Source of the DNA: Bacteroidota bacterium
GTDB lineage: Bacteria > Bacteroidota > Bacteroidia > Bacteroidales > ML635J-15
Direction: 5' to 3'
Assembly (NCBI GenBank): GCA_029558535.1
Contig: JAKQEK010000378.1
Span: 1 to 64,000, forward strand
Length of the DNA stretch: 64,000 bases
Below are positions 28,349 to 38,142 of this stretch, in pieces; position 1 is the stretch's first letter, and every line of letters begins with the position of its first letter. Below the pieces are notes generated by a model, which was given only the letters and a program-made list of their open reading frames with translations, was not told the origin of the DNA and made no database searches. Position numbers and translations under genes: made by a program.

Positions 28349-29635
28349 ATGAGAGCGTTATTTAGGGGATTGGTGTTAGTATTTTTATCGTTTTTGACAA
28401 TTTGTGCTTTTGGGAGTGAGTTTTCGGAAAAACTTAAAAATCTTGAAAACGTAGTGTCTGTTGAGGAATTAAAGTCTTCTGATTTCTTTTCTGAGAAATA
28501 TCTTGTAATTTTTGAACAACCTCTTGACATTTCAGTTCCGGAAGCAGGGACATTCAAACAACGTGTTTTTGTTTGTCATAAAAATTACAAAGCTCCGGTA
28601 GTATTTGTTACCGAAGGATATGCTGCCGACTATGCCGAATCGGCTAATTACATAAATGAATTAACAGATATTTTACAAGCCAACCAGATTGTGATTGAAC
28701 ATAGATTCTTTTCAGGTTCCGCACCAGATCCTCTCGAATGGGACTATCTGACAACAAAAACCGCTGCTGACGATCAACATGCAATCAGAATGGCTTTTAA
28801 GGATATATACAAAGGTAAATGGGTAAGCACCGGAATTAGCAAAGGAGGACAAACTTGTTTACTTTATCAAATGTATTATCCAAGAGATGTAAATGCAACA
28901 GTTGCCTATGTCGCACCAATAGCAAGGGCTGTTGAAGATGGCCGCCATGAACCTTTTATCAATAATATCGGCACAAAAAAAGACCGTAAAAAAATACTAG
29001 CTTTCCAAAAGGAATTTTTAAAACGCAAACCTACTATTATGCCATTAATGGAAAACTATGTAAAGGCAGCCAAACTAACTTTCAGAATTCCTCTCGAAGA
29101 AATATATGATTACTGTGTTTTAGAGTACTCTTTTGCATTTTGGCAATGGATTGGAAATACCGAAAAAATCCCGTCAAAAAAAGAAACAGATGCAAAGTTG
29201 TTGCAGCACATGTTAGTGGTTTCAAGTCCTGAGTATTTTTCAATAGAAGGCTCTAAATCAACACTGCCGTTTTTCTATCAGGCTGCCCGAGAATTGGGAT
29301 ATTACGGATATGAAACAGAAAGTTTAGCTAAATATCTTACCATTAGTTCAGCAGAAGGATACTTTAACCGAATATTTTTACCAAAAGAATTACAGGGCGA
29401 TTTTTACAGCCAAACTTCTCAGGATTTGGAGAATTTTTTAAAGACAAAAGCCAAAAACACAATACTAATTTATGGTGAATTTGATCCATGGACTGCGGCT
29501 GCTCCAGAAGTGAGTGAAAACACTAATATTATTAAAATAGTAAATCCACGAGGAACGCACTCCTCTAGAATAAAATCCTTACCTCAATCCCAGCATGAGT
29601 CTGTTATTAATACTCTAAATGGCTGGTTAAAATAA
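28349..29635 (+). CDS. S37-family (PS-10-type) secreted serine peptidase
   Basis: Secreted alpha/beta-hydrolase peptidase of 428 residues. The ATG at 28349 gives a signal peptide ending at ICAFGSE. The nucleophile elbow is TGISKGGQT (GxSxGG; Ser about residue 160). The acid is in YGEFDPWTA and the His in NPRGTHSSRI near the C-terminus. VIEHRFFSGSAPD and the surrounding pattern match Streptomyces PS-10 / tripeptidyl aminopeptidase S37 relatives found in Bacteroidota. It probably trims tripeptides from N-termini in the periplasm or outside. It is a single gene, with aspS 145 nt downstream. Confidence 0.85.
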   Translation: MRALFRGLVLVFLSFLTICAFGSEFSEKLKNLENVVSVEELKSSDFFSEKYLVIFEQPLDISVPEAGTFKQRVFVCHKNYKAPVVFVTEGYAADYAESANYINELTDILQANQIVIEHRFFSGSAPDPLEWDYLTTKTAADDQHAIRMAFKDIYKGKWVSTGISKGGQTCLLYQMYYPRDVNATVAYVAPIARAVEDGRHEPFINNIGTKKDRKKILAFQKEFLKRKPTIMPLMENYVKAAKLTFRIPLEEIYDYCVLEYSFAFWQWIGNTEKIPSKKETDAKLLQHMLVVSSPEYFSIEGSKSTLPFFYQAARELGYYGYETESLAKYLTISSAEGYFNRIFLPKELQGDFYSQTSQDLENFLKTKAKNTILIYGEFDPWTAAAPEVSENTNIIKIVNPRGTHSSRIKSLPQSQHESVINTLNGWLK

Positions 29636-29780
29636 AAATGTTGTAAATTCGTTTATAGCTAAATAAGATCCAGAAACTCCTCATTTCGTATGATTCTTAT
29701 ATTTCGTTTATAATTGTACTCATTTATTTTAAAATTATACAATTTTAGTACATTTGCACTTTCAATAATATTATAGATAT

Positions 29781-31538
29781 ATGTACAGAACTCATAATTG
29801 CGGAGAACTACGTAAAGAACACATCGGAGAGAAAGTTACTTTATGTGGATGGGTACAACTCAAACGAGATAAAGGTGGCATGATATGGCTAGATTTACGC
29901 GATAGATACGGAATAACTCAACTTGCTGCCGAAGAGACAAATACAGATAGGGGAATTATCAGTAAAATTGATAAAACCGGAAGAGAATTTGTTATTAAAG
30001 TCAGCGGAGAGGTCATTGAAAGATTCAGCAAAAACGATAAAATACCAACCGGTGACATAGAAATAAAGATTGAATCGCTCGAAATTTTGAGCGAGTCCGA
30101 AATACCGCCATTTACAATTATTGACAACACAGACGGAGGAGATGAGTTACGAATGAAATACCGCTATCTTGACATCCGGCGTACTCCGGTTAAAAATGCA
30201 CTATTGCTACGGCATCGCATGGCTCAGGAAGTGAGGAAATATTTAGACTCTCAGAGTTTTATTGAAATTGAAACACCATATCTTATTAAATCAACACCCG
30301 AAGGAGCCCGCGATTTTGTTGTACCTTCAAGAATGAACCCCGGCGAGTTTTATGCCTTACCGCAATCACCACAAACATTTAAGCAATTACTAATGATTGC
30401 AGGTATGGACAGGTATTTTCAAATTGTAAAATGTTTCCGTGACGAAGATTTACGAGCCGACCGCCAGCCGGAATTTACACAAATTGACTGCGAAATGTCT
30501 TTTGTAGAACAAAATGACATCCTTAAAATATTCGAAGGTCTGACAAAATATTTGTTTAAGTCTGTAAAAGATATTGATATCAATTACTATTTTCCTCGCA
30601 TGACTTATAGCGAAGCAATGGAAAAATATGGTAATGATAAACCCGATATCCGTTTCGGAATGACAATTACCAACATAACAGAAAATGTGCAGGGAAAAGA
30701 ATTTGTGGTTTTTGATTCTGCTGAATATATCGGGGGCATTTGTCTTGGCAATGGCAGCGAATATACCCGAAAACAAATTGATGATTTGACAGAATTTGTA
30801 AAAATTCCACAAATCGGTGCAAAAGGTCTGGTTTACTGCAAATACAATACTGACGGAAGTTTTAAATCTTCGGTTGACAAATTTTATACTGCAGATGACT
30901 GGAAAACAATTGCTGCTAAAATGGGAGCTACTCAAGGAGATTTAATTCTTATTCTTGCCGGTGAAAAAGAAAGAACTTTACACGGTTTGAGCGAGTTAAG
31001 ATTAAAACTTGGCAACGAACTTGGACTTCGCCCACGCGATACTTATGCTCCACTGTGGGTAATTGAGTTTCCTTTGCTCGAATGGGACAAAGAATCTTCG
31101 AGATATCATGCAAAACATCATCCGTTTACATCACCATTTGATGAAGACATACCACTGTTTGACTCCGATCCTGCAAAAATTCGCGCTAAAGCTTATGATT
31201 TAGTAATAAATGGTATTGAAATTGGTGGTGGCTCAATCAGAATTTTTAACAGAAGTCTTCAGGAAAAAATGTTTAAAAACCTTGGCTTTAGCAAAGAAGA
31301 TGCTGAAGCACAATTCGGATTTTTGATGAATGCTTTCAAATTCGGAGCTCCACCTCATGGCGGTATTGCCTTAGGATTTGACAGACTTTGTGCTTTATTT
31401 GGAGGTTCAGATTCCATTCGCGATTATATTGCATTCCCAAAAAACAATTCGGGAAGAGACGTTATGATTGATAGCCCTTCTACTATTTCGCAGGCTCAAT
31501 TAAACGAACTTGGGATAATTTTAGGAGAAGTGAAATAG
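29781..31538 (+). CDS. aspS: Aspartyl-tRNA synthetase
   Basis: Class II synthetase of 585 residues, standard for bacterial AspRS. The OB-fold anticodon domain is at about 1-110 ([20 protein letters not shown]). Motif 2 is [18 protein letters not shown]. The QSPQ flipping loop is [13 protein letters not shown], a GAD insert lies between (about 285-415), and motif 3 is [25 protein letters not shown] -7-like box lies at 29749-29756. Whether it also charges tRNA-Asn cannot be told from this window. Confidence 0.96.
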   Translation: MYRTHNCGELRKEHIGEKVTLCGWVQLKRDKGGMIWLDLRDRYGITQLAAEETNTDRGIISKIDKTGREFVIKVSGEVIERFSKNDKIPTGDIEIKIESLEILSESEIPPFTIIDNTDGGDELRMKYRYLDIRRTPVKNALLLRHRMAQEVRKYLDSQSFIEIETPYLIKSTPEGARDFVVPSRMNPGEFYALPQSPQTFKQLLMIAGMDRYFQIVKCFRDEDLRADRQPEFTQIDCEMSFVEQNDILKIFEGLTKYLFKSVKDIDINYYFPRMTYSEAMEKYGNDKPDIRFGMTITNITENVQGKEFVVFDSAEYIGGICLGNGSEYTRKQIDDLTEFVKIPQIGAKGLVYCKYNTDGSFKSSVDKFYTADDWKTIAAKMGATQGDLILILAGEKERTLHGLSELRLKLGNELGLRPRDTYAPLWVIEFPLLEWDKESSRYHAKHHPFTSPFDEDIPLFDSDPAKIRAKAYDLVINGIEIGGGSIRIFNRSLQEKMFKNLGFSKEDAEAQFGFLMNAFKFGAPPHGGIALGFDRLCALFGGSDSIRDYIAFPKNNSGRDVMIDSPSTISQAQLNELGIILGEVK

Positions 31539-31617
31539 TTTGACACCTGAAATTCATTTTGTAATTTATTAAGACGCGATAAACAATTTTTTGTAATTTT
31601 GGCAAAAACTCTAGAAA

Positions 31618-33771
31618 ATGAGTAAAGCTAAGAATAAACCAAAACCAAAACAGACTGTAGCGACAGAACAAAAACCAATTCCAACAAAAAAAGGTCTTAG
31701 TTTTGACTGGAAAATATTTCTTGTTTTAGGCATTTTTGCTTTTATCTTATATGGAAACACTCTTAACCATGATTATGCCCTAGATGATGCCATAGTAATT
31801 ACCAATAATCAGTTTACTCAAAAAGGCATTGACGGAATACCTGATATTTTTAAGTATGACACTTTTGTAGGATTTTGGCTGACCAGTTACAAAGATAGAA
31901 CAGCAGAACAAATTCAGGAAGAAAAGAAACTTGTTGCCGGAGGACGTTATCGCCCTCTTTCGCTTGCAACATTTGCACTCGAAATCGAATATTTTGGTAA
32001 AAATATTAAAGATGCAAATGGCCAGATTGTTTATAAGGGAAACCCTTTTGTAAGTCATTTGATAAATATTTTATTATATCTTCTTACCACAATAATTTTA
32101 TTTCTGGTTTTAAAAAGGTTGTTTCCTATTGATGACAACAAAAAGTGGTATTTAAGTTTACCTTTTATTGTTTCTATTTTGTTCTTAGCACACCCTATAC
32201 ACACAGAGGCTGTAGCAAATATTAAAGGAAGAGACGAAATAATGACTTTGATGGGTTCTTTATCTGCGCTATTGTTTATGCTAAAATATCTTGATACAAA
32301 AAAAATGTATTTTTTTATTTTGTCTTCTCTGTCATTATTCCTGGGTTTGTTGTCCAAAGAAAATGCCATTACTTTTCTTGCCATAATTCCAATTACTGTA
32401 CATTATTTCACAAAACATAGTTTAATTAAGAATTGGAAAGCTTTTTCATTGCTGATATCGGTTGCAAGTATTTTTCTAATAATCAGAGGGCGTATTCTTG
32501 GCTTTGGCGGACACGAGGAAGTAGCTCAGGAAATTATGAATAATCCGTTTTTACTTGCCAGCGGAGCAGAGAAAATGGCAACGATATTTTTTACTTTATG
32601 GATTTATATTAAGCTTTTAATCTTCCCTCATCCGCTTACTTATGATTATTATCCGCATCAAATCGAAATAATAAACTGGACTAATCCGGGGGCATTTTTG
32701 CCACTGCTTCTTTATCTGGCTATTGGTGGTTATGCTTTATACGGTTTGATAAAAAAGAAGGATGTTTTCTCATTTTCTATTTGGATGTATTTGATTCCTT
32801 TGTCTGTAGTCTCAAATATATTTTTCCCGGTAGGAACATTTATGAATGAACGTTTTGTCTTTATTTCTTCTATCGGATTTTGTTTAATATTAGGTTATTT
32901 AATTTATAAATATATCCCTAAACTGATTAAAAATGTCCAGTCTTCTGAATATGTGATGTTGTTGATTTTAGTAGTTATAATAGGATTGTATTCATTTAAA
33001 ACCATAAATCGCAACAAAGCATGGGAAAACGATTTGACTTTATTTACAACAGATGTTCAGGTCAGTTCAAATTCGGCAAAAAGTAATTGTTCGGCAGGAG
33101 GTAAAATTATCGAAGAAGCTCAAAAACCTGAAAATAAGAACAATAAAGCCGTTCATGATGAAATGTGTTTGAAAGCAATCTCATACCTTGAAAGAGCTGT
33201 AGAAATTTACCCCGAATATGTTGATGCATTAAATTTACTTGGTAATGCATATTATGAATACAATTTTGATGTTGCCAAATCATTACATTATTATTCAAAA
33301 GTGTTAAAATTAAAGAAATTTCATTCTGTGTCGTATGCCAATGCGAGAATAGTAATGATGAATACTGTAGGATTGATGAGTACAGGAGCAACGCAAAACA
33401 CTGCAGAAGATGTTATCAGAGGTAGTTTGGAAATTATTGCGGTTCAGCCCGAATTTGGAGAGGCATATCATTTAATAGGAACCATGTATGGCAAATATCT
33501 TAACGATTTAGATTCTGCATGGTATTATTTCGAAAAAGCAAATTCCTGCAACTTTGATAAGAATGCATCTTTTTATAAAGATCTCGGAGTGGTTTGTGGT
33601 ATGACAGGAAGATTTGCAGATGCTCTGAAATATTTTCTCAAAGCAATAGAACTTGATCCTAACGATCCGCAGACATTTTATAATGCAGGGGTAACGTATC
33701 AACAATTGGGAGACAATAAAAATGCTGCTGCATATATTGCAAAATCAAACGAAATGACAAACAAACAGTAG
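31618..33771 (+). CDS. TMTC-like multi-membrane TPR protein
   Basis: Integral membrane protein of 717 residues. After a basic, proline-rich tail (about 1-30) there are around ten membrane helices (about 35-470) and a C-terminal soluble part with at least four TPRs (about 510-715). Conserved text in the membrane part, YGNTLNHDYALDDAIVITNN, GRYRPLSLATFALE and HPIHTEAVANIKGRDE, is the pattern of the TMTC/DUF1736 proteins, which are protein O-mannosyltransferases in eukaryotes and of unproven role in bacteria. A GT2 enzyme follows 5 nt later. Together they suggest lipid-linked sugar transfer to exported proteins; this is inference. A TAATTTTG -7-like box lies at 31594-31601. Confidence 0.82.
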   Translation: MSKAKNKPKPKQTVATEQKPIPTKKGLSFDWKIFLVLGIFAFILYGNTLNHDYALDDAIVITNNQFTQKGIDGIPDIFKYDTFVGFWLTSYKDRTAEQIQEEKKLVAGGRYRPLSLATFALEIEYFGKNIKDANGQIVYKGNPFVSHLINILLYLLTTIILFLVLKRLFPIDDNKKWYLSLPFIVSILFLAHPIHTEAVANIKGRDEIMTLMGSLSALLFMLKYLDTKKMYFFILSSLSLFLGLLSKENAITFLAIIPITVHYFTKHSLIKNWKAFSLLISVASIFLIIRGRILGFGGHEEVAQEIMNNPFLLASGAEKMATIFFTLWIYIKLLIFPHPLTYDYYPHQIEIINWTNPGAFLPLLLYLAIGGYALYGLIKKKDVFSFSIWMYLIPLSVVSNIFFPVGTFMNERFVFISSIGFCLILGYLIYKYIPKLIKNVQSSEYVMLLILVVIIGLYSFKTINRNKAWENDLTLFTTDVQVSSNSAKSNCSAGGKIIEEAQKPENKNNKAVHDEMCLKAISYLERAVEIYPEYVDALNLLGNAYYEYNFDVAKSLHYYSKVLKLKKFHSVSYANARIVMMNTVGLMSTGATQNTAEDVIRGSLEIIAVQPEFGEAYHLIGTMYGKYLNDLDSAWYYFEKANSCNFDKNASFYKDLGVVCGMTGRFADALKYFLKAIELDPNDPQTFYNAGVTYQQLGDNKNAAAYIAKSNEMTNKQ

Positions 33772-33776
33772 TAATA

Positions 33777-34547
33777 ATGATAAACGGAAAAAAACTAATA
33801 GTGGTCTTACCGGCATATAACGCAGGACAAACTCTCGAAAAGACTTATTCGGAAATTCCGTTCGAAATTACTGATGATGTAATTCTTGTTGATGACAAAA
33901 GTACAGACGATACTGTTGAAAAAGCAAAAAAGTTAGGAATAAAACACATTATAGTACATGACAATAATAAAGGATACGGAGGTAATCAAAAAACCTGTTA
34001 TAATAATGCTTTGCAACTTGGGGCTGACATAGTGATAATGCTGCATCCTGACTATCAATACACGCCAAAACTAATTCAGTCAATGGCTTATTTAATTGCA
34101 AATGATGTTTATCCTGTGGTTTTGGGTTCAAGAATATTAGGCAGAGGTGCACTTAAAGGTGGAATGCCTTTTTATAAATATGTTTTTAACAGATTTTTGA
34201 CATTGATACAAAATATTCTCATACATCAAAAACTGTCAGAATATCATACAGGTTATAGAGCATTTTCGGCAAATGTGCTTAAATCTATAAATTACAACTC
34301 AAATTCTGATAATTTTGTTTTTGATAATCAGATGTTAGCACAAATATTTTATGCGGGTTATGAAATAGCCGAAATTACATGTCCAACAAAGTATTTTAAT
34401 GAGGCATCATCAATAAATTTAAGTAATAGCATAAAATATGGTATGGGTGTTGTCAAAACATCGTTGTTATATTTCTTTAATAAAATAGGGCTTGCAAAAT
34501 CTAAAATTTTCAGGTCCCCGGAAATCAATACAGATGCAAACTCTTGA
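33777..34547 (+). CDS. Family 2 glycosyltransferase (DPM-like)
   Basis: Glycosyltransferase of 256 residues with one GT-A domain. Visible are VVLPAYNAGQTLEKTYSEIP, the nucleotide site VILVDDKSTDDT, the DxD-like HPDYQYTP, and a GSRILG-GALKGGMPFYKY segment typical of polyprenyl-phosphate sugar transferases of the DPM1/DPG type. It has no C-terminal membrane anchor. It starts 5 nt after the TMTC-like gene and overlaps the next gene by 14 nt, so the three form an operon. It probably makes polyprenyl-P-mannose or -glucose for the membrane protein upstream. Confidence 0.88.
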   Translation: MINGKKLIVVLPAYNAGQTLEKTYSEIPFEITDDVILVDDKSTDDTVEKAKKLGIKHIIVHDNNKGYGGNQKTCYNNALQLGADIVIMLHPDYQYTPKLIQSMAYLIANDVYPVVLGSRILGRGALKGGMPFYKYVFNRFLTLIQNILIHQKLSEYHTGYRAFSANVLKSINYNSNSDNFVFDNQMLAQIFYAGYEIAEITCPTKYFNEASSINLSNSIKYGMGVVKTSLLYFFNKIGLAKSKIFRSPEINTDANS

Positions 34548-35481
34548 AAAAATACTTGATATAAAATATCCTGTTATTTTAGCTCCAATGTTTCTGGTAA
34601 CAACACCCGAAATGATAAAAATAGCTTTGGATAATGGAATTTCGGGAGCAATTCCGGCTATGAATTTCAGAAAAGACGGTGAATTGGCAAAAACTATAAA
34701 TGAAATTAAACAATATTCGTCAAAGGCTTTTGGAATAAATCTTATCACAAATAAGTCGAATAGAAGATATAAGCAACAATTAAAAGAAATTCTTGATTCT
34801 GCACCTGCTTATGTAATTTCTTCACTGGGAAATCCAAAAGAACTGATAACAGAAGCTCACAAGGTAGGTATAAAAGTTTTTTGCGATGTTGTTGATCTTA
34901 AATATGCAAAGAAAACCGAGGATTTGGGAGCAGATGCTCTTATTGGCGTAAACTCTTCAGCCGGTGGACATTGTGGCATTTATCCCCCCGAGGAACTTAT
35001 TGAAATATTGACACAAAATTGTAAAATCCCGGTTATTAATGCCGGAGGAGTAACTTCAAATAAGGACTTAAAGCAACTAATGTCTATCGGTGCGGCAGGA
35101 GCATCTGTAGGAACGGTTTTTATTGCATCAGTAGAAAGTCCGGTTTCTGCAGAATACAAGGAAGCTCTTGTTCGTTACGGTAAAGATGATATTGTACTTA
35201 CAAAAAAACTTTCGGGAGCAAATACAACTGTAATAAATACGGATTATGTTAAAAAAATTGGCACTAAACCAAGTTTTCTGGAATTACTAATTAATAAAAA
35301 TACTTTCCTTAAAAAATCTGCTAAGTCAATAATCACAAAAACAGGTATGAATAAACTTGAGAACGCTGCATTTAAAGCCACTTACAAAACTTTTTGGTGT
35401 GCAGGGATTTCAATAGAAAACATACATAAAATAAAGCCTCTCGCCGAAATTATAAAGGAAATAACAGTTGGAAATCAATAA
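34534..35481 (+). CDS. Nitronate monooxygenase-like flavoenzyme
   Basis: TIM-barrel FMN protein of 315 residues. The chosen start, ATG at 34534 (MQTLEKILDIKYPVI), places the typical PVILAPMF strand at the N-terminus. The longer frame from 34492 has no good start. Other marks are the flavin phosphate site VNAGGVTSNKDL and GAAGASVGTVFIAS, and the active-site-like SSAGGHCGIYPPEE with a His. NMO-like enzymes oxidise nitronates; related enoyl reductases (FabK) share the fold. The overlap with the GT2 gene points to co-transcription, though a functional link is not obvious. Confidence 0.82.
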   Translation: MQTLEKILDIKYPVILAPMFLVTTPEMIKIALDNGISGAIPAMNFRKDGELAKTINEIKQYSSKAFGINLITNKSNRRYKQQLKEILDSAPAYVISSLGNPKELITEAHKVGIKVFCDVVDLKYAKKTEDLGADALIGVNSSAGGHCGIYPPEELIEILTQNCKIPVINAGGVTSNKDLKQLMSIGAAGASVGTVFIASVESPVSAEYKEALVRYGKDDIVLTKKLSGANTTVINTDYVKKIGTKPSFLELLINKNTFLKKSAKSIITKTGMNKLENAAFKATYKTFWCAGISIENIHKIKPLAEIIKEITVGNQ

Positions 35482-35507
35482 AAAAATAATTTTTTATAAA
35501 AAAACAA

Positions 35508-35535
35508 GTTGTTATTAAAATATAGTCTATATTTG
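35508..35535 (+). promoter_or_regulatory. Promoter of the cold-shock gene
   Basis: TTG at 35509-35511 and TATATTTG at 35528-35535 fit the Bacteroidota -33/-7 boxes. The -7 box ends 26 nt before the ATG, so the leader is short for a cold-shock gene. Confidence 0.55.
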
Positions 35536-35561
35536 CGTCATCAAATTATTAATAAATTATT

Positions 35562-35753
35562 ATGAACACAGGAAAAGTAAAATTTTTTAACGAAACCAAA
35601 GGTTTTGGTTTTATTAAAGACGACGCAACAGATCAGGAGTATTTTGTACATGCATCAGGTCTTGTTGACAAAGTAAAAGAAAATGATGAAGTAACTTTCG
35701 ACCTTCAGGAAGGTAGAAAAGGTTTAAATGCAGTAAATGTTAAAAAAGCTTAA
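35562..35753 (+). CDS. Cold-shock domain protein (CspA family)
   Basis: A 63-residue OB-fold RNA/DNA chaperone. RNP1 is KGFGFIKD and RNP2 is YFVHASGL; TGKVKFFNETKG opens the protein. The length is typical for Bacteroidota Csp, slightly shorter than E. coli CspA. It is a single gene with its own promoter and terminator. A DEAD-box helicase gene lies 500 nt downstream; both types help to unwind RNA in the cold. Confidence 0.95.
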   Translation: MNTGKVKFFNETKGFGFIKDDATDQEYFVHASGLVDKVKENDEVTFDLQEGRKGLNAVNVKKA

Positions 35754-35775
35754 TATAAAATTGCATAACATCAGA

Positions 35776-35802
35776 AAAGCCTTGCTTCAGCAGGGCTTTT
35801 TT
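35776..35802 (+). terminator. Terminator after the cold-shock gene
   Basis: A 10-bp stem (AAAGCCTTGC, loop TTCA, GCAGGGCTTT, with one G-U pair) runs into a T-run. It lies 22 nt after the stop codon. Confidence 0.9.
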
Positions 35803-35857
35803 ATTTTAAATATTTAGATAATATTTCTTAATTTTGTCCAAACTAAATTTAAGTACC

Positions 35858-36205
35858 ATGATACAATTTATTGGGAATGAAAATCAAATCAGCGACAGTT
35901 TCACACATCTTTACGATTGTGATAATGATATTGAGTTGGCAAATTCATTAAGCAAAGTTATGGTAAGCAGCGGTTATACGCTTGTTGAAGGAACCATTCA
36001 AAGAGGAGTTTATGAAAAAGGTAACAGAACTATGAGAATATTGTTTGGAGCATTTTGTAAATATTTTAAGTTCAACATAAGTGTTGAAAATAAAAGAATA
36101 AATCTAAGTTCTGCAAGTTCGGGCTTTTCAGGTGGAGTTATTGGTATAACACAAGTTCGTAAAGAAGTTAATGCATTATCAGAAAAACTAAAAACATTAA
36201 ACTAA
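35858..36205 (+). CDS. Small protein of unknown function
   Basis: Cytoplasmic-type protein of 115 residues. The ATG at 35858 is preferred over a TTG at 35834, because a TAATTTTG -7 box lies at 35829-35836. It reads FIGNENQISDSFTHLYDC, then a helix rich in Leu/Ser and a basic beta part (TIQRGVYEKGNRTMRILFGAF, then a glycine-rich SSGFSGGVIGITQVRKE). No signal peptide. I do not recognise the family. It resembles small proteins of unknown function that sit near cold-shock genes in Bacteroidota, without firm evidence. Confidence 0.55.
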   Translation: MIQFIGNENQISDSFTHLYDCDNDIELANSLSKVMVSSGYTLVEGTIQRGVYEKGNRTMRILFGAFCKYFKFNISVENKRINLSSASSGFSGGVIGITQVRKEVNALSEKLKTLN

Positions 36206-36252
36206 AGATAAGTTTAAAATTGTAGAATCCATTGTAATTTAAAACAATTATT

Positions 36253-37569
36253 GTGACATTTTCAGAATTAAGAATTTCGACACCATTGCTAAACGCATTG
36301 GAAGATTTAGAATTTGTTTATCCTACTGCAATACAGCAAAAGTGTTTTAGGAGAATAACATCGGGAAATGACGTTGTTGGAATAGCTCAAACAGGTACAG
36401 GAAAAACTTTTGCATATCTTCTCCCAATACTAAATCAACTCGAATTTTCGGATCAAAAACATCCACGAGTAATTATAATAGTTCCTACACGTGAGTTGGT
36501 TGTTCAGGTACAAAAAGAAGTTGAAAAGCTCTGTAAATATAAAACCGTAAGAATTAAAGCAGTTTACGGAGGTGCGAATATCAATACACAGAAAGAATAT
36601 ATTTATCAGGGTGGCTCAGACATACTTATTGGTACTCCGGGAAGAATCTACGACATCGCACTAAGTGGAATATTAAGATTCAGTAATATAAAAAAGCTGG
36701 TAATTGATGAGGTTGATGAGATGTTAAACCTTGGTTTCAGACCTCAAATAGAACAAATAATTGCAATGTTACCGGCAAAACGACAAAATCTTATGTTCTC
36801 TTCTACACTTAGCGATGATGTTGAACTATTTATTTCAAAGTTTTTTTATGAGCCCGAAATAATACAGGTTGATAATCCAAGCACCCCTGTTGAGAAAATA
36901 GTTCAGAAGGTTTATTTTGTACCGAATTTTAACACAAAAGTCAACTTTTTAAAAAATCTATTAGAGAATGCCGAAGAATTTGTCAAAAACATAGTATTTG
37001 TTGCAAACAAAAAACAAGCAGATGTAGTATTTGAAAAACTTTCAGAAGGTCAGAAAACTAATATAGGAGTAATACATTCAAACAAATCTCAGAACTTTAG
37101 ATTTAATGCAATTAAATCTTTCGAAAAATCTAAAATCAGTACACTTGTAGCGACTGATGTAGTGGCCAGAGGTCTTGATTTCAATGACATCTCTCATGTA
37201 ATTAGCTTTTCGCCGCCAGAAAATGCGGCGGATTATATACATCGTATCGGTAGAACAGGTCGAGCCGAAAAAGATGGCAATGCTATTATGTTCGTAAGTC
37301 CTTATGAAGAAAACGATTATATGGAGGTTAAAAAAATTGCAGGGAAAAACATTTCAGAAGAAGAAATCCCTGCAACAATTCCGATTTCCAAAATATTGGT
37401 TGAAGAAGAAAAACCTGCAATTAATCAAAAAATAATTGTAAAAAATTCAGCTTTAAAAAATTCAGGCGGAGCATATCACAATAAAAGTGAAAAAAGATTG
37501 AAAGAGAACTCCGGAGGATTAAAAAGGAAACGCAAAGCTAAAATTCAAAAGAGAAGTGGTAAGAAATAA
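36253..37569 (+). CDS. DEAD-box RNA helicase
   Basis: ATP-dependent RNA helicase of 438 residues. The Q motif is at about 20 (YPTAIQQKCF). Walker A is AQTGTGKT, then PTREL, TPGRI, motif II IDEVDEML (DEVD instead of DEAD), motif III SST instead of SAT, and motif VI HRIGRTGRAE. A short basic tail (about 400-438, rich in Lys/Arg) likely binds RNA. The start is GTG at 36253. It is nearest to the RhlE/CshA groups; roles would be ribosome assembly or mRNA decay in the cold. It converges on frr with a 1-nt gap. Confidence 0.9.
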   Translation: MTFSELRISTPLLNALEDLEFVYPTAIQQKCFRRITSGNDVVGIAQTGTGKTFAYLLPILNQLEFSDQKHPRVIIIVPTRELVVQVQKEVEKLCKYKTVRIKAVYGGANINTQKEYIYQGGSDILIGTPGRIYDIALSGILRFSNIKKLVIDEVDEMLNLGFRPQIEQIIAMLPAKRQNLMFSSTLSDDVELFISKFFYEPEIIQVDNPSTPVEKIVQKVYFVPNFNTKVNFLKNLLENAEEFVKNIVFVANKKQADVVFEKLSEGQKTNIGVIHSNKSQNFRFNAIKSFEKSKISTLVATDVVARGLDFNDISHVISFSPPENAADYIHRIGRTGRAEKDGNAIMFVSPYEENDYMEVKKIAGKNISEEEIPATIPISKILVEEEKPAINQKIIVKNSALKNSGGAYHNKSEKRLKENSGGLKRKRKAKIQKRSGKK

Positions 37570-37570
37570 A

Positions 37571-38131
37571 TTAGACAGTCATTATTTCTTTTTCCTTTGC
37601 AACAACAACCAGATCAACTTTCTTAATATAATCTTCATGTGTTTTATGAACATCCTGTTCGGCATCCTTTGCTACATCCTCTGAAAGGCCATCTTTCTTA
37701 AGTTTTTTTATTTCTTCAATTGCATCGCGACGCTGATTACGAATAGCGACTTTCGCATTTTCGCCAAATGCTTTAACCTGTTTTGCTAGCTGAACACGTC
37801 TTTCTTCAGTTAGTGGAGGAACCATTATTCTAATCACTTCTCCGTTATTAGCAGGATTAAAACCCAAATTTGCTGCAAGAATAGCCTTTTCTATTGCCTG
37901 AATTACAGATTTGTCCCAAGGTTGAATAAAAATTGTTCTGGCATCGGGAGTTGTTACATTTGCCACCTGTGAAAGCGGGGCAACTGTACCGTAATACTCC
38001 AACTTAACCGAATCGAGCATTGATGGACTCGCTTTTCCTGCTCTAATTTTTGACAAATCCTTTTCCAGATGCTCAATTGCTGCCTCCATTCCTTCTTTTG
38101 CAGCATCCATGTATAGTTCAAGTTCTTCCAT
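37571..38131 (-). CDS. frr: Ribosome recycling factor
   Basis: Cytoplasmic protein of 186 residues, the usual length. It splits the post-termination ribosome with EF-G. The three-helix-bundle and hinge signatures are present: LSKIRAGKASPSMLDSV, YYGTVAPLSQVANV, RTIFIQPWDKS and IRNQRRDAIEEIKK. It lies 11 nt behind pyrH on the same strand, the classic pyrH-frr order. It ends 1 nt from the convergent helicase gene. Confidence 0.96.
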   Translation of the reverse strand: MEELELYMDAAKEGMEAAIEHLEKDLSKIRAGKASPSMLDSVKLEYYGTVAPLSQVANVTTPDARTIFIQPWDKSVIQAIEKAILAANLGFNPANNGEVIRIMVPPLTEERRVQLAKQVKAFGENAKVAIRNQRRDAIEEIKKLKKDGLSEDVAKDAEQDVHKTHEDYIKKVDLVVVAKEKEIMTV

Positions 38132-38142
38132 GTCACGCAGGT

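Noticed and set aside
30450-30935. 161-residue open frame antisense to aspS
   Set aside because: Lies wholly in the conserved AspRS frame, no start signals, and no recognisable domain.
32055-32384. 109-residue open frame antisense to the TMTC-like gene
   Set aside because: Shadow of hydrophobic codons on the other strand; no start signals and no recognisable domain.
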